From: Nostoc flagelliforme FACHB-838
GTDB lineage: Bacteria > Cyanobacteriota > Cyanobacteriia > Cyanobacteriales > Nostocaceae
Assembly: GCF_014698065.1 (NCBI RefSeq)
Contig: NZ_JACJSI010000006.1
Coordinates: 106,930 to 170,929, forward strand
Direction of reading: 5' to 3'
Length of the DNA stretch: 64,000 nt
In this document: positions 16,249 to 24,652 of the stretch, in pieces
How the letters are laid out: each line of letters opens with the position of its first letter
How positions within the stretch are numbered: the stretch's first letter is position 1
Made by a program: the position numbers and the translations under genes
Notes under the pieces: generated by a model
Told to the model about the DNA's origin: nothing
The model's input: only the letters and a program-made list of their open reading frames with translations
The model's database searches: none

Positions 16249-17934
16249 ATGGATATTAAAGAATTACTCAAACAGTATGCCTCTGGGGAAAGAAATTTTA
16301 TTGGCATTAGTTTAAGGGATGCTAATTTACTAGGTATTAACTTGAGGGAGGCTAATTTAAGCAACTCTAATTTAAGACATGCGGAGTTACATGGGGCTAA
16401 TCTTCAACGAACTATTCTTAAAGGAGTTGATTTAGAGGGAGCAAATCTACGCTACGCAATGCTAGATGAAGCAGATTTGAGTAATACCGATTTAACTGAA
16501 TGCAATTTCCAATATGCCAGCTTAAAAAGGGCAAAATTAACAAACTGTAAAATATTGGAAAGCAGTTTAGAAGGCGCAAATTTAGAAAATGCAGAAATAG
16601 TTGATACAAGTTTTGAGGATACAAATCTTAAAAACGCTAATTTAAGTAATGCTGAGATTGCGGAAACCAGTGGTTCTCCAGAATTAAGGTTGGCTATTTT
16701 ATGCAACACGATTATGCCAAGTGGTCATATTTGCAACGACAATTGTAATCCTGCTGCAATTAAACATATTTTGTTGCAACGTTACGCATTAGGAGAACGA
16801 GATTTTACAAATAATTTCAGTTATGTTGAATTAAGGCTTTCTGATTTGCGAGGAGCCGATTTAAGTGGTGTTCAGCTTCCTGATATAAAACTATGGAATG
16901 GTCTTTTAGAAGGCGTAAATCTAAGTAATGCAAATTTGAGCGGTGCTTGGTTAATTGATATTTTTTTCCAAAATGCCAACTTAGAAGGTATTAATCTTGA
17001 AGAAAGCAACTTGAGTAGCTCATCTTTTAAATCAACTAATTTAAGAAGAGCAAACTTAAAAGGTGCTAAATTCGACGTGGCTGAACATGGTTCTGCCTTA
17101 ACAAACTTAACAGATACAGACTTCACAGAAGCTGATTTAAGTAATGCCAATTTAGCAAGAGCTATAGTAAGTAAAGCTAATTTTACTAGAGCTAAATTAA
17201 TAAATACAAATCTAAGTAAGACTGATTTAATGCGTGCCAATTTCACCGAAGCCAACTTAACTGGAGTTAATTTTACTGAAGCACTTTACTGTTCAGAAAC
17301 AATTTTTCCTACAAATGTTGATTTATCTCAAGCTATCCCAATTACCTCTGGAGTAGATTTATCTGGACATCACAAATATCTTTTATCTTGCAAAGATTTA
17401 CACTCTCTTAATTTAAGTAGAGCTAACTTAAGCGGTCTTTACATGAATAATGTTAATTTGAGTGGTGTAAACCTTAATGAATCTAATCTTAGCAATACTC
17501 ATTTAAGTGATGCCAATTTAAAAGGTGCAAGTTTAATAGGTGCTAACCTTGCTAAAGCTTATTTAGGTGGTGCTAATTTAAGTAATGCTGATCTTAGCTA
17601 TAGCATCATGACTAATACCAATTTAGTAGGAGCATTTTATAATTCGGAAACTATTTTTCCTAATGGTAGTGATTTATCAAAAGCTATATATCTTGATTCG
17701 GGTGCAAATCTATCTAATATCTTTTTCACAAAAATTAATTTAAGTAGAGTTAATTTATCTAACGCAAACTTAAGTAATTCAATTTTAAAGTATATTGACT
17801 TAAGTTATGCAAACCTTAGTAATACTAATCTAACTAATGCCAATTTTGAAAGCGCGATTTTAGATGGTGCAAATCTGGAAGGAGCAATATTCAGTACAAC
17901 TATTATGCCTGATGGTAGTGTTCGGAATAACTGA
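16249..17934 (+). CDS. Pentapeptide-repeat protein
   Basis: A 561-residue protein made almost wholly of A(D/N)LXX pentapeptide repeats, which form right-handed quadrilateral beta-helices. Non-repeat blocks divide it into segments. LLKQYASGERNF at the start recurs as LLQRYALGERDF near residue 180, which marks an internal duplication. Segment ends read NTIMPSGHIC, YCSETIFPTN, YNSETIFPNG and TTIMPDGS. No signal peptide or extra domain is visible. Such proteins are abundant in cyanobacteria, and most have unknown roles. DNA-mimic activity is known only for some family members. The gene is AT-rich relative to its neighbours. The start at 16249 follows a short AT-rich leader. Confidence 0.9.
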   Translation: MDIKELLKQYASGERNFIGISLRDANLLGINLREANLSNSNLRHAELHGANLQRTILKGVDLEGANLRYAMLDEADLSNTDLTECNFQYASLKRAKLTNCKILESSLEGANLENAEIVDTSFEDTNLKNANLSNAEIAETSGSPELRLAILCNTIMPSGHICNDNCNPAAIKHILLQRYALGERDFTNNFSYVELRLSDLRGADLSGVQLPDIKLWNGLLEGVNLSNANLSGAWLIDIFFQNANLEGINLEESNLSSSSFKSTNLRRANLKGAKFDVAEHGSALTNLTDTDFTEADLSNANLARAIVSKANFTRAKLINTNLSKTDLMRANFTEANLTGVNFTEALYCSETIFPTNVDLSQAIPITSGVDLSGHHKYLLSCKDLHSLNLSRANLSGLYMNNVNLSGVNLNESNLSNTHLSDANLKGASLIGANLAKAYLGGANLSNADLSYSIMTNTNLVGAFYNSETIFPNGSDLSKAIYLDSGANLSNIFFTKINLSRVNLSNANLSNSILKYIDLSYANLSNTNLTNANFESAILDGANLEGAIFSTTIMPDGSVRNN

Positions 17935-18143
17935 TACTAAATAAATCACTGTTGCCAGATTACCCGACATAACAAGCAAGCGATCGCTGCTTCAAACATC
18001 TAGAATTATAATCATTCGTTCATTTGCACTAATTTGTCCTAGCTGTGTGATTGAGTTAAACTTCTGGTGCCGCAGCTACGCCCGTCATAGACATCGCCTG
18101 ATAAAATTACAATACAAAATGCCGGAGTACTGGTTTGATAGCG

Positions 18144-19889
18144 CTATGCCGCTTTCACTTGATACGCAGCCTGTTGAACTGGAATTTCAATGATGAACTC
18201 TGTGCCATTGCCTGGACTAGAAACACAATTCAGAGTGCCATGATGTTTATCAACAATTACTTGACGAGCGATCGCCAAGCCTAATCCAGTTCCTTTGCCA
18301 ACTCCTTTGGTGGTAAACAAATGCTCAAATATCTTTTGCTTGACATCATCTGTCATGCCAATTCCATTGTCTTTAATTCGGACAATAACTGATTGTTGAT
18401 CCTCTGTTAGCCCTGTTTTGATCGTAATTCGATTTGGATGTTGTTTGAGATATTCATAACTTTGCCTTTGATTCGATTCTTCCAGAGCATCGATCGCATT
18501 TGCCAGAATATTCATAAACACCTGATTGATCTGTCCAGAAAAACAAGTAATTGCAGGAATCTTATCGTATAATCGCACGACCTCAATCGCTGGACGTAGC
18601 TCATTGGCTTTCAGGCGATATTTGAGGATCAGCAGGGTACTATCCAGTCCTTGATACAAATTAAATTGCACTGGATGCTCTGTGTCTGAGCGGGAAAACG
18701 TCCGTAAGCTGGTGCTGATATCTCCAACTCGATCTGTTGCTCCTTTCATAGACAAAATCAGTTTCGGCAAATCTTCAGCTAAAAACTCTAGGTCAATCTC
18801 CTCTGCATGGTCTTGAATATTGGATGAGGGATTAGGATAGGCTTGTTGATAATGGTGCAAATGGTTCAGCAAATCTTGGACATATTCAGTTGCGTTATTG
18901 AGGCTACCTTTAAGAAAACCGACTGGATTGTTGATTTCGTGGGCAACGCCAGCCACCAGATTGCCCAAAGCAGACATTTTCTCACTTTGAATAATTTGCA
19001 TTTGAACTTGCTGCAAGTCTTGGATTGCTTTCTCTAAATCTTGGGCTTGCTGCCGTAATTGCGCTTCTGATGCCAGTAAAGCGGCTTCTGCTTCTTTGCG
19101 CTGTGCAACTTCTTGTTCAAGTTGCTGGTATGCCTCTACTCGTGTGGCGGCTGCTTGAATCGTATGGGCAAGGAATTGAATTTCGTTATCTGGCAATTCA
19201 CTGGGCATAACAAAATGGTCAATGCTTTGACTGTCGGTGACGGCTTTATTCAAGCGTTGCAGGGGATGTAAGACCGATCGCTGAATCATCACTGTCATCA
19301 GTGCTAGAATCGCTGACATCCCAACAAGTAGGGTAAAGGTAGAGGTAGAGAAGGTTTTCCACGCTTGCTGTTGTAGCTCTTCGACATCAAGAATGGCGAT
19401 CGTCATTCCGCGTTGGTTTGCCTGACCAAACATGGTGCTGCTAAAGGGCAAAATTTCTACTGATACGGCCTTACCATCAATTGTCGTTCTCAAACTCGTT
19501 TCTGAACCCGTTTGAGAAACCTGTTCTAATACTTGAGCCAATTCTGGATAAATCGAAGCATAGGGCGGATTTTGTAATGCCTCTCCACTCCGAGCCAGGG
19601 TTTGTCCATTGGGAGTGACGATCGCCACCTCCATGACCGTTGGTAGTGTAGCGTAGTTTTGTACCACTCGCTTGATAATGCTTCTATTCCCTAGTTCGAT
19701 TAATCCTTCCGTGGAAAACCCAACCCCTTGGGTAATCGATTGGGCACGTTGTTCTAGTTCTTGCTCTAGCTTTGATTGAATCAAGAAGTAGTTCAATCCC
19801 AACGTGGTTAAGCCGACTGTTGCTAGAGAAATGCCAAAACCCATCAGTAGTTGATGGGATAAATTACTTTTAGATAACTTCTGGTTCAT
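18144..19889 (-). CDS. Membrane sensor histidine kinase
   Basis: A kinase of about 581 residues. A first membrane helix (near 15-37) is followed by a periplasmic sensor region of about 145 residues (VAIVTPNGQTLARSG fits a dCache/PAS-like fold) and a second helix (about 185-203). Then come a HAMP-like linker and a coiled coil (240-305). The phospho-acceptor His lies in LVAGVAHEINNPVGFL, and the ATPase domain has NILANAIDALEE, IKDNGIGM and GKGTGLGLAI. I chose ATG 19889, whose ATGA overlaps the stop of the upstream binding-protein gene. A second ATG lies at 19898. No response regulator is nearby. The coupling suggests that the binding protein delivers the signal. Confidence 0.9.
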   Translation of the reverse strand: MNQKLSKSNLSHQLLMGFGISLATVGLTTLGLNYFLIQSKLEQELEQRAQSITQGVGFSTEGLIELGNRSIIKRVVQNYATLPTVMEVAIVTPNGQTLARSGEALQNPPYASIYPELAQVLEQVSQTGSETSLRTTIDGKAVSVEILPFSSTMFGQANQRGMTIAILDVEELQQQAWKTFSTSTFTLLVGMSAILALMTVMIQRSVLHPLQRLNKAVTDSQSIDHFVMPSELPDNEIQFLAHTIQAAATRVEAYQQLEQEVAQRKEAEAALLASEAQLRQQAQDLEKAIQDLQQVQMQIIQSEKMSALGNLVAGVAHEINNPVGFLKGSLNNATEYVQDLLNHLHHYQQAYPNPSSNIQDHAEEIDLEFLAEDLPKLILSMKGATDRVGDISTSLRTFSRSDTEHPVQFNLYQGLDSTLLILKYRLKANELRPAIEVVRLYDKIPAITCFSGQINQVFMNILANAIDALEESNQRQSYEYLKQHPNRITIKTGLTEDQQSVIVRIKDNGIGMTDDVKQKIFEHLFTTKGVGKGTGLGLAIARQVIVDKHHGTLNCVSSPGNGTEFIIEIPVQQAAYQVKAA

Positions 19890-20944
19890 GATTTCCATCC
19901 TGCCATTGCTTCATTGACAAGGGTTGGATCAATCTCTACGTCTTGCCGAATCACCCGACCATGACGCGGATCTGCTTGGAGAAGTTGGACAATTTCTGCC
20001 TTTGCGGAATTGAGACGACCATCTGCTGCAAACATCCGCTTGTTCAAAGTAATATCTCCTTTTTTTAGCCCAGCATAATCACTGGCAAAAGACTCACTAC
20101 TTTGTTCTAGTTTTTTTCCAACTGCGTTAAATACTTCTGTTGGCTGGGTTTCAACTGCGTGCATTACATCAAACCATGCCAGCATGAATTGTTTTAGTTC
20201 CGCTTTTTTAGCTTTGATCATGTTGTCACTCGACATCAAGATATCAATCACCAGACTGTCTACTTGTTTTGTGGTGTGAATCACATTGCCCTTGATGCTC
20301 TTCGCTGTTTCTCCTAGCATCGGTTCCCATAGCACAGCAGCATCGATCTCACCTGTCCCAATTTTCTGGGCTGCTACTTCATTGGAGTAATCCAGAATCT
20401 GAACTTCAGAGGGTTTGATTTGAAGGGCTTTTAGAGCTTCCAGCAAAATTAAATGGTTGACGGTTCCTAACTTTGCTCCTACTCGTTTAGCGCGTAGGTT
20501 TTGCAGCGATTTAATTGCTGTCTTGGCAACAATCCCATCAGCTCCAGCAGAAATATTTGTTGTGATTAACACCACGGGTTTACCATTGCCCGGATCAACC
20601 TGCATCACATCCCAGAGGGAGACAAATGCTGCATCTAATCTTCCTTGCATAACAGCCCGACTGGAATCTTGCTGGTTATCAAATCGCACAAATTCAACTT
20701 CTAGCCCGCGCTGCTTGAAGATATGTGAGGGTTGGGCATAAAGTGCAATGTCAAATCCTACCCAGCTTGTAATTCCTACCCGGAGCGGTTTGAGAGATTG
20801 GTTTTGCCCAAGACTACAGGCATTGATCACAAAAGTCAGGGAAAGGGCGATCGCAAACAAACAGAAAAAGGCAGGCTTAATACCTAACCTCAAATTTTGC
20901 TTCCACCAGATACTTAATGTGTCAATAATCTGGGCAACTTTCAT
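19886..20944 (-). CDS. ABC-type substrate-binding lipoprotein (NMT1/SsuA-like)
   Basis: A 352-residue periplasmic binding protein of the nitrate/sulfonate/taurine/thiamine-precursor fold. A long basic leader precedes a hydrophobic helix and lipobox-like VINAC (Cys about 43). The mature part starts LKPLRVGITSWVGFDIALYAQ, with the GRLDAAFVSLWDVM and GEIDAAVLWEPML hinge motifs of the family. No permease or ATPase gene is adjacent. Instead its stop codon overlaps the start of the histidine kinase, so the two are co-translated. I infer a ligand-sensing role rather than uptake. The ligand cannot be predicted. Confidence 0.88.
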   Translation of the reverse strand: MKVAQIIDTLSIWWKQNLRLGIKPAFFCLFAIALSLTFVINACSLGQNQSLKPLRVGITSWVGFDIALYAQPSHIFKQRGLEVEFVRFDNQQDSSRAVMQGRLDAAFVSLWDVMQVDPGNGKPVVLITTNISAGADGIVAKTAIKSLQNLRAKRVGAKLGTVNHLILLEALKALQIKPSEVQILDYSNEVAAQKIGTGEIDAAVLWEPMLGETAKSIKGNVIHTTKQVDSLVIDILMSSDNMIKAKKAELKQFMLAWFDVMHAVETQPTEVFNAVGKKLEQSSESFASDYAGLKKGDITLNKRMFAADGRLNSAKAEIVQLLQADPRHGRVIRQDVEIDPTLVNEAMAGWKS

Positions 20945-21241
20945 GACTTACCAATCTAACTGTGGGAAAACTATACTCAAAGTTAAGAGTTCCCAAAAAT
21001 ATAGTTGGTATAACATCCTATGGAAAAATGTTCAAAAAACCTGCTGGAATAAGTGCAAGCTGTTATCCAGATCAAGTATTCTCTAAGAAAACTCTATGAA
21101 CAAGCCTAAAGAATAAATCTCAAATATCTTACTTACAAAAAATTCGCTCTCAAGCAAGCTGTTAGTTGATTGATATTACCTTGACTGAAAAATTTAGTAT
21201 CAAACTAAATTCCTGTGAAGCCATCACATATTTCTGCCAGC
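20945..21241. other. AT-rich gap upstream of the binding-protein gene
   Basis: No credible coding sequence, RNA gene or terminator was recognised between the binding-protein start and the inverted-repeat element. The promoter of the binding-protein/kinase pair must lie here. Confidence 0.4.
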
Positions 21242-21358
21242 TAAGGGACTTCCAATTAAAAAAATAATCAATCTGTGTAGGCAGGTGAGCAAGGGGCTGG
21301 GGGAAAAGAAAAATATCATTTGAATAAATTGGGTAATTTATTCTCTGGAAGTCCCTAA
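21242..21358 (+). mobile_element. MITE-like element, copy 1 (117 bp)
   Basis: The left end TAAGGGACTTCCAATTAAAA and the right end, read inward as TTAGGGACTTCCAGAGAATA, are inverted repeats over 12 of 13 bp with different inner sequences. The same two ends occur in opposite orientation at 34445-34750. No reading frame lies inside. The right end contains the TAG stop of aroK (21355-21357). TA or TAA at both borders would fit a TA-targeting transposase, but this is not proven. Confidence 0.7.
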
Positions 21359-21900
21359 TAAGAAACTTGTGTTTTGAGAATGCTAGGAATTCCCTCAAGT
21401 ACTAGCTTGGCAACATCTTCAGGTGTATCTCCCTCTCTTTCGGTGATGTGCAAATCGGCTTGAGAGTAAAGTGGTGTTCGTTGTTCGAGGAGCGATCGCA
21501 ATTTCCCTTTAGGATCAGCATCTTGCAGCAGTGGTCTTGTGGTATCTTCAGCTAAACGGCTGTAAATTATCTCCACCGGCGTATCTAGCCACACTATCAA
21601 ACCGTGGTGCAAGTAACCCCAATTTTCTCGCCGGAGTACAATGCCCCCACCAGTTGCGATAGTCAACTTTGTAAAAGCACAAACTTGTGAAAGTACGTCG
21701 CTTTCTAACTGGCGAAACCCTGCTTCACCTTCGTCGGTAAATATCTGATTGATAGATTTACCTGTTGCTTGGGCAATAACATCGTCGGTATCCACAAACC
21801 CATAACCCAATTCCTTTGCCAGTAAGCGCCCTATTGTCGTCTTACCAACGCCCATCATCCCAATTAAGTAAAGGTTGACTCCTTGTAATAAGTTGCTCAC
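21355..21900 (-). CDS. aroK: Shikimate kinase
   Basis: A 181-residue P-loop kinase of the shikimate pathway that phosphorylates shikimate with ATP. It has the Walker A GMMGVGKTT, the substrate-binding DTDDVI (Asp pair), FRQLESDVL, the ATGGGIVLR glycine triplet and the lid RPLLQDADPKGKL. Length is normal. The stop codon TAG lies within the terminal inverted repeat of the small element at 21242-21358, so the last codons (KTQVSY) abut mobile DNA. It is monocistronic. The 740 bp upstream hold no other gene on this strand. Confidence 0.96.
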   Translation of the reverse strand: MSNLLQGVNLYLIGMMGVGKTTIGRLLAKELGYGFVDTDDVIAQATGKSINQIFTDEGEAGFRQLESDVLSQVCAFTKLTIATGGGIVLRRENWGYLHHGLIVWLDTPVEIIYSRLAEDTTRPLLQDADPKGKLRSLLEQRTPLYSQADLHITEREGDTPEDVAKLVLEGIPSILKTQVSY

Positions 21901-22642
21901 CAGTTGCTTCGCTCCAATTCTGAGTGCTGAGTCACAATTTCCAATTATAAACTTAACGACTCATACGTGCGTATTCAAGAAATGCCTGAGTTTGCCTGCG
22001 CCAACACATTTGATACTACACAACACTGGAAAAGCGATCGCAAAGCAAACATCTCAGTAATTGATTTTAAACGGGCATCAAGGCTTTTTCCTTTGCAAGC
22101 CTAAATTTCTCTATAAATATTGTTTTTAATTTCTACAAATTTATCTTCTATTTGAGTTTAATTAACTGCTGATATTACTCTTATTAATTTATTGAAAGTA
22201 ACTTCTGCAATAGATTAACGATTTTTATGTGAAATTCCCATGAGTAATAAATGAAGAATTTGTAAGGAATATAGTAATTGCCCTGAAGTAACTTTGTAAT
22301 TGCTGCCTAGCGATCGCTAGGCTTAACAAAAAAATTAATATAGCTTGTTTGAAACTTTATCCAAACAATATCTGTCTATTTAAATAATCCGAATTTTCCC
22401 TCTGGTGAGTAATTTTAAGTATACATAATACTGTGTTTTTACTAGTACAGGGTCATTATTCTAAAAGTTCAGTTATAACAAGCCCACCTACTTAAATGTT
22501 TCCTCTAAAGGTGTAAATAATGACTTATTTCCTGCGATCGCTCAAAAAAACCTTACCAAGTTGAAGTTTCGGCACAAAAACTACTGCGTATTTCACCCCA
22601 ATAAGCCTGATGAATAAATATAGGATGGATGAGGTGTCAACC
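21901..22642. other. Long AT-rich intergenic region
   Basis: About 740 bp between aroK and the next small gene. It contains scattered HIP1 octamers (about 22036, 22311 and 22536) and very AT-rich DNA, but no coding frame, tRNA or convincing hairpin that I can support. It must contain the aroK and 22643 promoters. Confidence 0.4.
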
Positions 22643-22837
22643 ATGACTCGAATTCGTGACGTTGTACAAAAAGCTTTAGCAACTGGCTATTTGACAGTGG
22701 AAGCTGAAAATCAACTACGACAACTGTTGACAACCCGATATGACTTAGAAGATTTTAATGCTTTCATGACTTTACAAGAAGCTGCCATGACTGGTAAGGT
22801 CAAGCAGGAGTCTAGAGAGCGGTGTGGCATCAAGTAA
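22643..22837 (+). CDS. Small conserved cyanobacterial protein
   Basis: 64 residues from ATG 22643, chosen because GAGGTG lies six bases upstream. The frame can be extended to 22610. The sequence MTRIRDVVQKALATGYLTVEAENQLRQLLTTRYDLEDFNAF is helical, with a short-lived-linker look, and ends in a basic tail. I recognise it as a commonly seen cyanobacterial hypothetical protein without known function. It converges with the LapA-like gene, leaving only about 20 bp between stops. Confidence 0.7.
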   Translation: MTRIRDVVQKALATGYLTVEAENQLRQLLTTRYDLEDFNAFMTLQEAAMTGKVKQESRERCGIK

Positions 22838-22856
22838 AGACGTAGCCTGCTACATC

Positions 22857-23579
22857 TCATCGACGGGGGCGTTTACCATCATCCTCAAAATCATCATCAT
22901 CAAAAAATTCCCAATCATCATCATCATTGGCTTGATTGGTAGTCGGCTGCTGATAAGGGGGGATGATTACCCGGTAATCAGCATCATAAACAGATTCAGT
23001 TTTTCCCGCAGCCGTATTTTTTGGTTCTCGGTAGCTGTAAGAGTAAACTGAACCAGACCGAGAACTGCTTTTGGCTTCTGATTGACGTTCGTAATTTGTT
23101 GAATCTTTAGGCTGTTGAGCTTGAGGATTAGGAGTAGCTGCTGACTCTGACTTTTCATCAAAGTTCCAATCATCATCTCTATTGCCATTTGTTTCCCAAT
23201 CATCAAATACATCACTGCTAGACTCTTCATTTTTACTAGCTGCTGGTGGAGGACTGGCAGGACGAGATGTCGGTTCTTCTCTTTGAGTTGCCTTCGCACG
23301 AGTTGAAGCGGCGGTTGCTCTGTTAGAAGTTTGGCGTTGTCCTCCCCCAAAATAATTGGCTAAGTTAAACAAGGTAGCAATCAATATAGATGTGAAAGCA
23401 CCAGTGGCAGTACTGAACAAAATCCATATCGCTAGTGGTAATTGTTGAGTTTGCACGCCCAAAAATACTAGCGATAGGGCAGGTGAGAAATTTTGAACTA
23501 ACAACAGCGTTAGTCCTCCCAGTACTGCCACCAATAGAATTAAGCGAATTACAGCCATAGCAATTTTGTCAGTTGTCAA
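22857..23579 (-). CDS. LapA-domain membrane protein with long acidic disordered tail
   Basis: A 240-residue protein. Two adjacent hydrophobic helices (residues 7-29 and 44-70) have the LapA/DUF1049 pattern NFSPALSLVFLGVQTQQLPLAIWILFS. A tail of about 165 residues follows, rich in Ser, Pro, Gln, Asp and Glu, with blocks DDWETNGNRDDDWNFDE, a YSYSYRE stretch, and a final DDDDWEFFDDDDFEDD before KRPRR. The tail would be cytoplasmic and disordered. The WD/DDW-rich acidic blocks look like binding motifs. Family members influence envelope assembly. The role here is unknown. Confidence 0.8.
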   Translation of the reverse strand: MTTDKIAMAVIRLILLVAVLGGLTLLLVQNFSPALSLVFLGVQTQQLPLAIWILFSTATGAFTSILIATLFNLANYFGGGQRQTSNRATAASTRAKATQREEPTSRPASPPPAASKNEESSSDVFDDWETNGNRDDDWNFDEKSESAATPNPQAQQPKDSTNYERQSEAKSSSRSGSVYSYSYREPKNTAAGKTESVYDADYRVIIPPYQQPTTNQANDDDDWEFFDDDDFEDDGKRPRR

Positions 23580-24014
23580 TTATTAGTGGTCAGTTGTCAG
23601 TGGTCAGTTATGAGAGAAGGCAAGAGGCAAGGTAGGAGGCAGATTACTTTCTTTGTCTACAAGAGGCTGTGCCAACGACAAGCTCAGGAACCATAGTTCT
23701 GGGTTATTTACCCAGTTTAAAAAGAAGATACTGGTAGAGACAATACATAACGCGTTAGTGTAGCGGCACGGAGTGCGATACAAAACACCCAGACAAACCG
23801 CTCCACCTCCGCTCTTGCTTCAATCCCACGCTTTGCTTTTAAACGTGGTTTACTCTTGCCTTCTGCCGACGCTCGCGGACTCGCTAACGCTGCGCTATCC
23901 TGCCTCCTGCCTTCTACCTCCGATTACTCTTCACTGACTACTGACACTATCAGCCATCTCTATCATTACCTTTTTAGGACTATTGTGAAATTTACAATAA
24001 ATCCACAGAGGGCG
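23580..24014. repeat. Repeat-rich intergenic region
   Basis: About 435 bp without a gene. It holds GTCAGTGGTCAGTTA heptads at the left, GCGTTAGTGTAGCGGCACGG around 23750, and GACGCTCGCGGACTCGCTAA with GCTGCGCTATCCTGCC near 23880. All are typical Nostoc extragenic repeats. No reading frame is supported. Confidence 0.55.
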
Positions 24015-24635
24015 TTAGCGACGACCTTGCCACCGCTGAATTGGGATGCAGTCAATATCTAGTTGATCTAAAGCACGGGCAACTACAAAATCAACTAAAT
24101 CCTCAATGGTTTGGGGATTATGATACCAGGCGGGAATCGCGGGGACAATTCTTACTCCAACTTCTGCTAAAGAGGTTAAATTACGGAGGTGGATGAGGCT
24201 AAAAGGGGTTTCACGCGGGACAATGACCAGCTTTCGCCCTTCTTTGAGTTGGACATCTGCTGCCCGTTCTAGTAAATCGGAACTCAAGCCAACTGCTAGC
24301 TTTGCCACTGTACTCATGCTGCATGGAATAATTATCATCCCCAGAGTGGCAAAGGAACCACTGGCAATCCCGGCTCCAACATCACCCCAAGGATGGCAGC
24401 GTAGTTTACCGGAAAGTGCGACTCCAGCTTGCTCTCGCCAAAATTGTTCTTGCCCGGTTGGTTCTGGTGGCATCCGAATTTCCTGTTCTGACTGCCAAAC
24501 CATGTATGTTGATTTAGAGGCAACCAATTCAATGCTATAGTCTGCTTCTAGCAAAAATTTGATTGCGCGAACAGCGTAAATCAGACCAGATGCGCCCGAT
24601 ACGCCTAAAATTAAAGGTTTAGTGTTATTTGACAC
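24015..24635 (-). CDS. ubiX: Flavin prenyltransferase UbiX
   Basis: A 206-residue enzyme that prenylates FMN to make the cofactor of UbiD-type decarboxylases. The signature GVSGASGLIYAVRAIKFLL is at the N-terminus. It is followed by SGSFATLGMIIIPCSMSTVAKLAVGLSSDLLERAADV and the phosphate-handling VPRETPFSLIHLRNL. All expected blocks are present and length is normal. It starts 18 bp after the end of zam on the same strand, so the two are probably co-transcribed. No ubiD is in the window. Confidence 0.95.
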   Translation of the reverse strand: MSNNTKPLILGVSGASGLIYAVRAIKFLLEADYSIELVASKSTYMVWQSEQEIRMPPEPTGQEQFWREQAGVALSGKLRCHPWGDVGAGIASGSFATLGMIIIPCSMSTVAKLAVGLSSDLLERAADVQLKEGRKLVIVPRETPFSLIHLRNLTSLAEVGVRIVPAIPAWYHNPQTIEDLVDFVVARALDQLDIDCIPIQRWQGRR

Positions 24636-24652
24636 GTAGGGTTTAGTTTATT

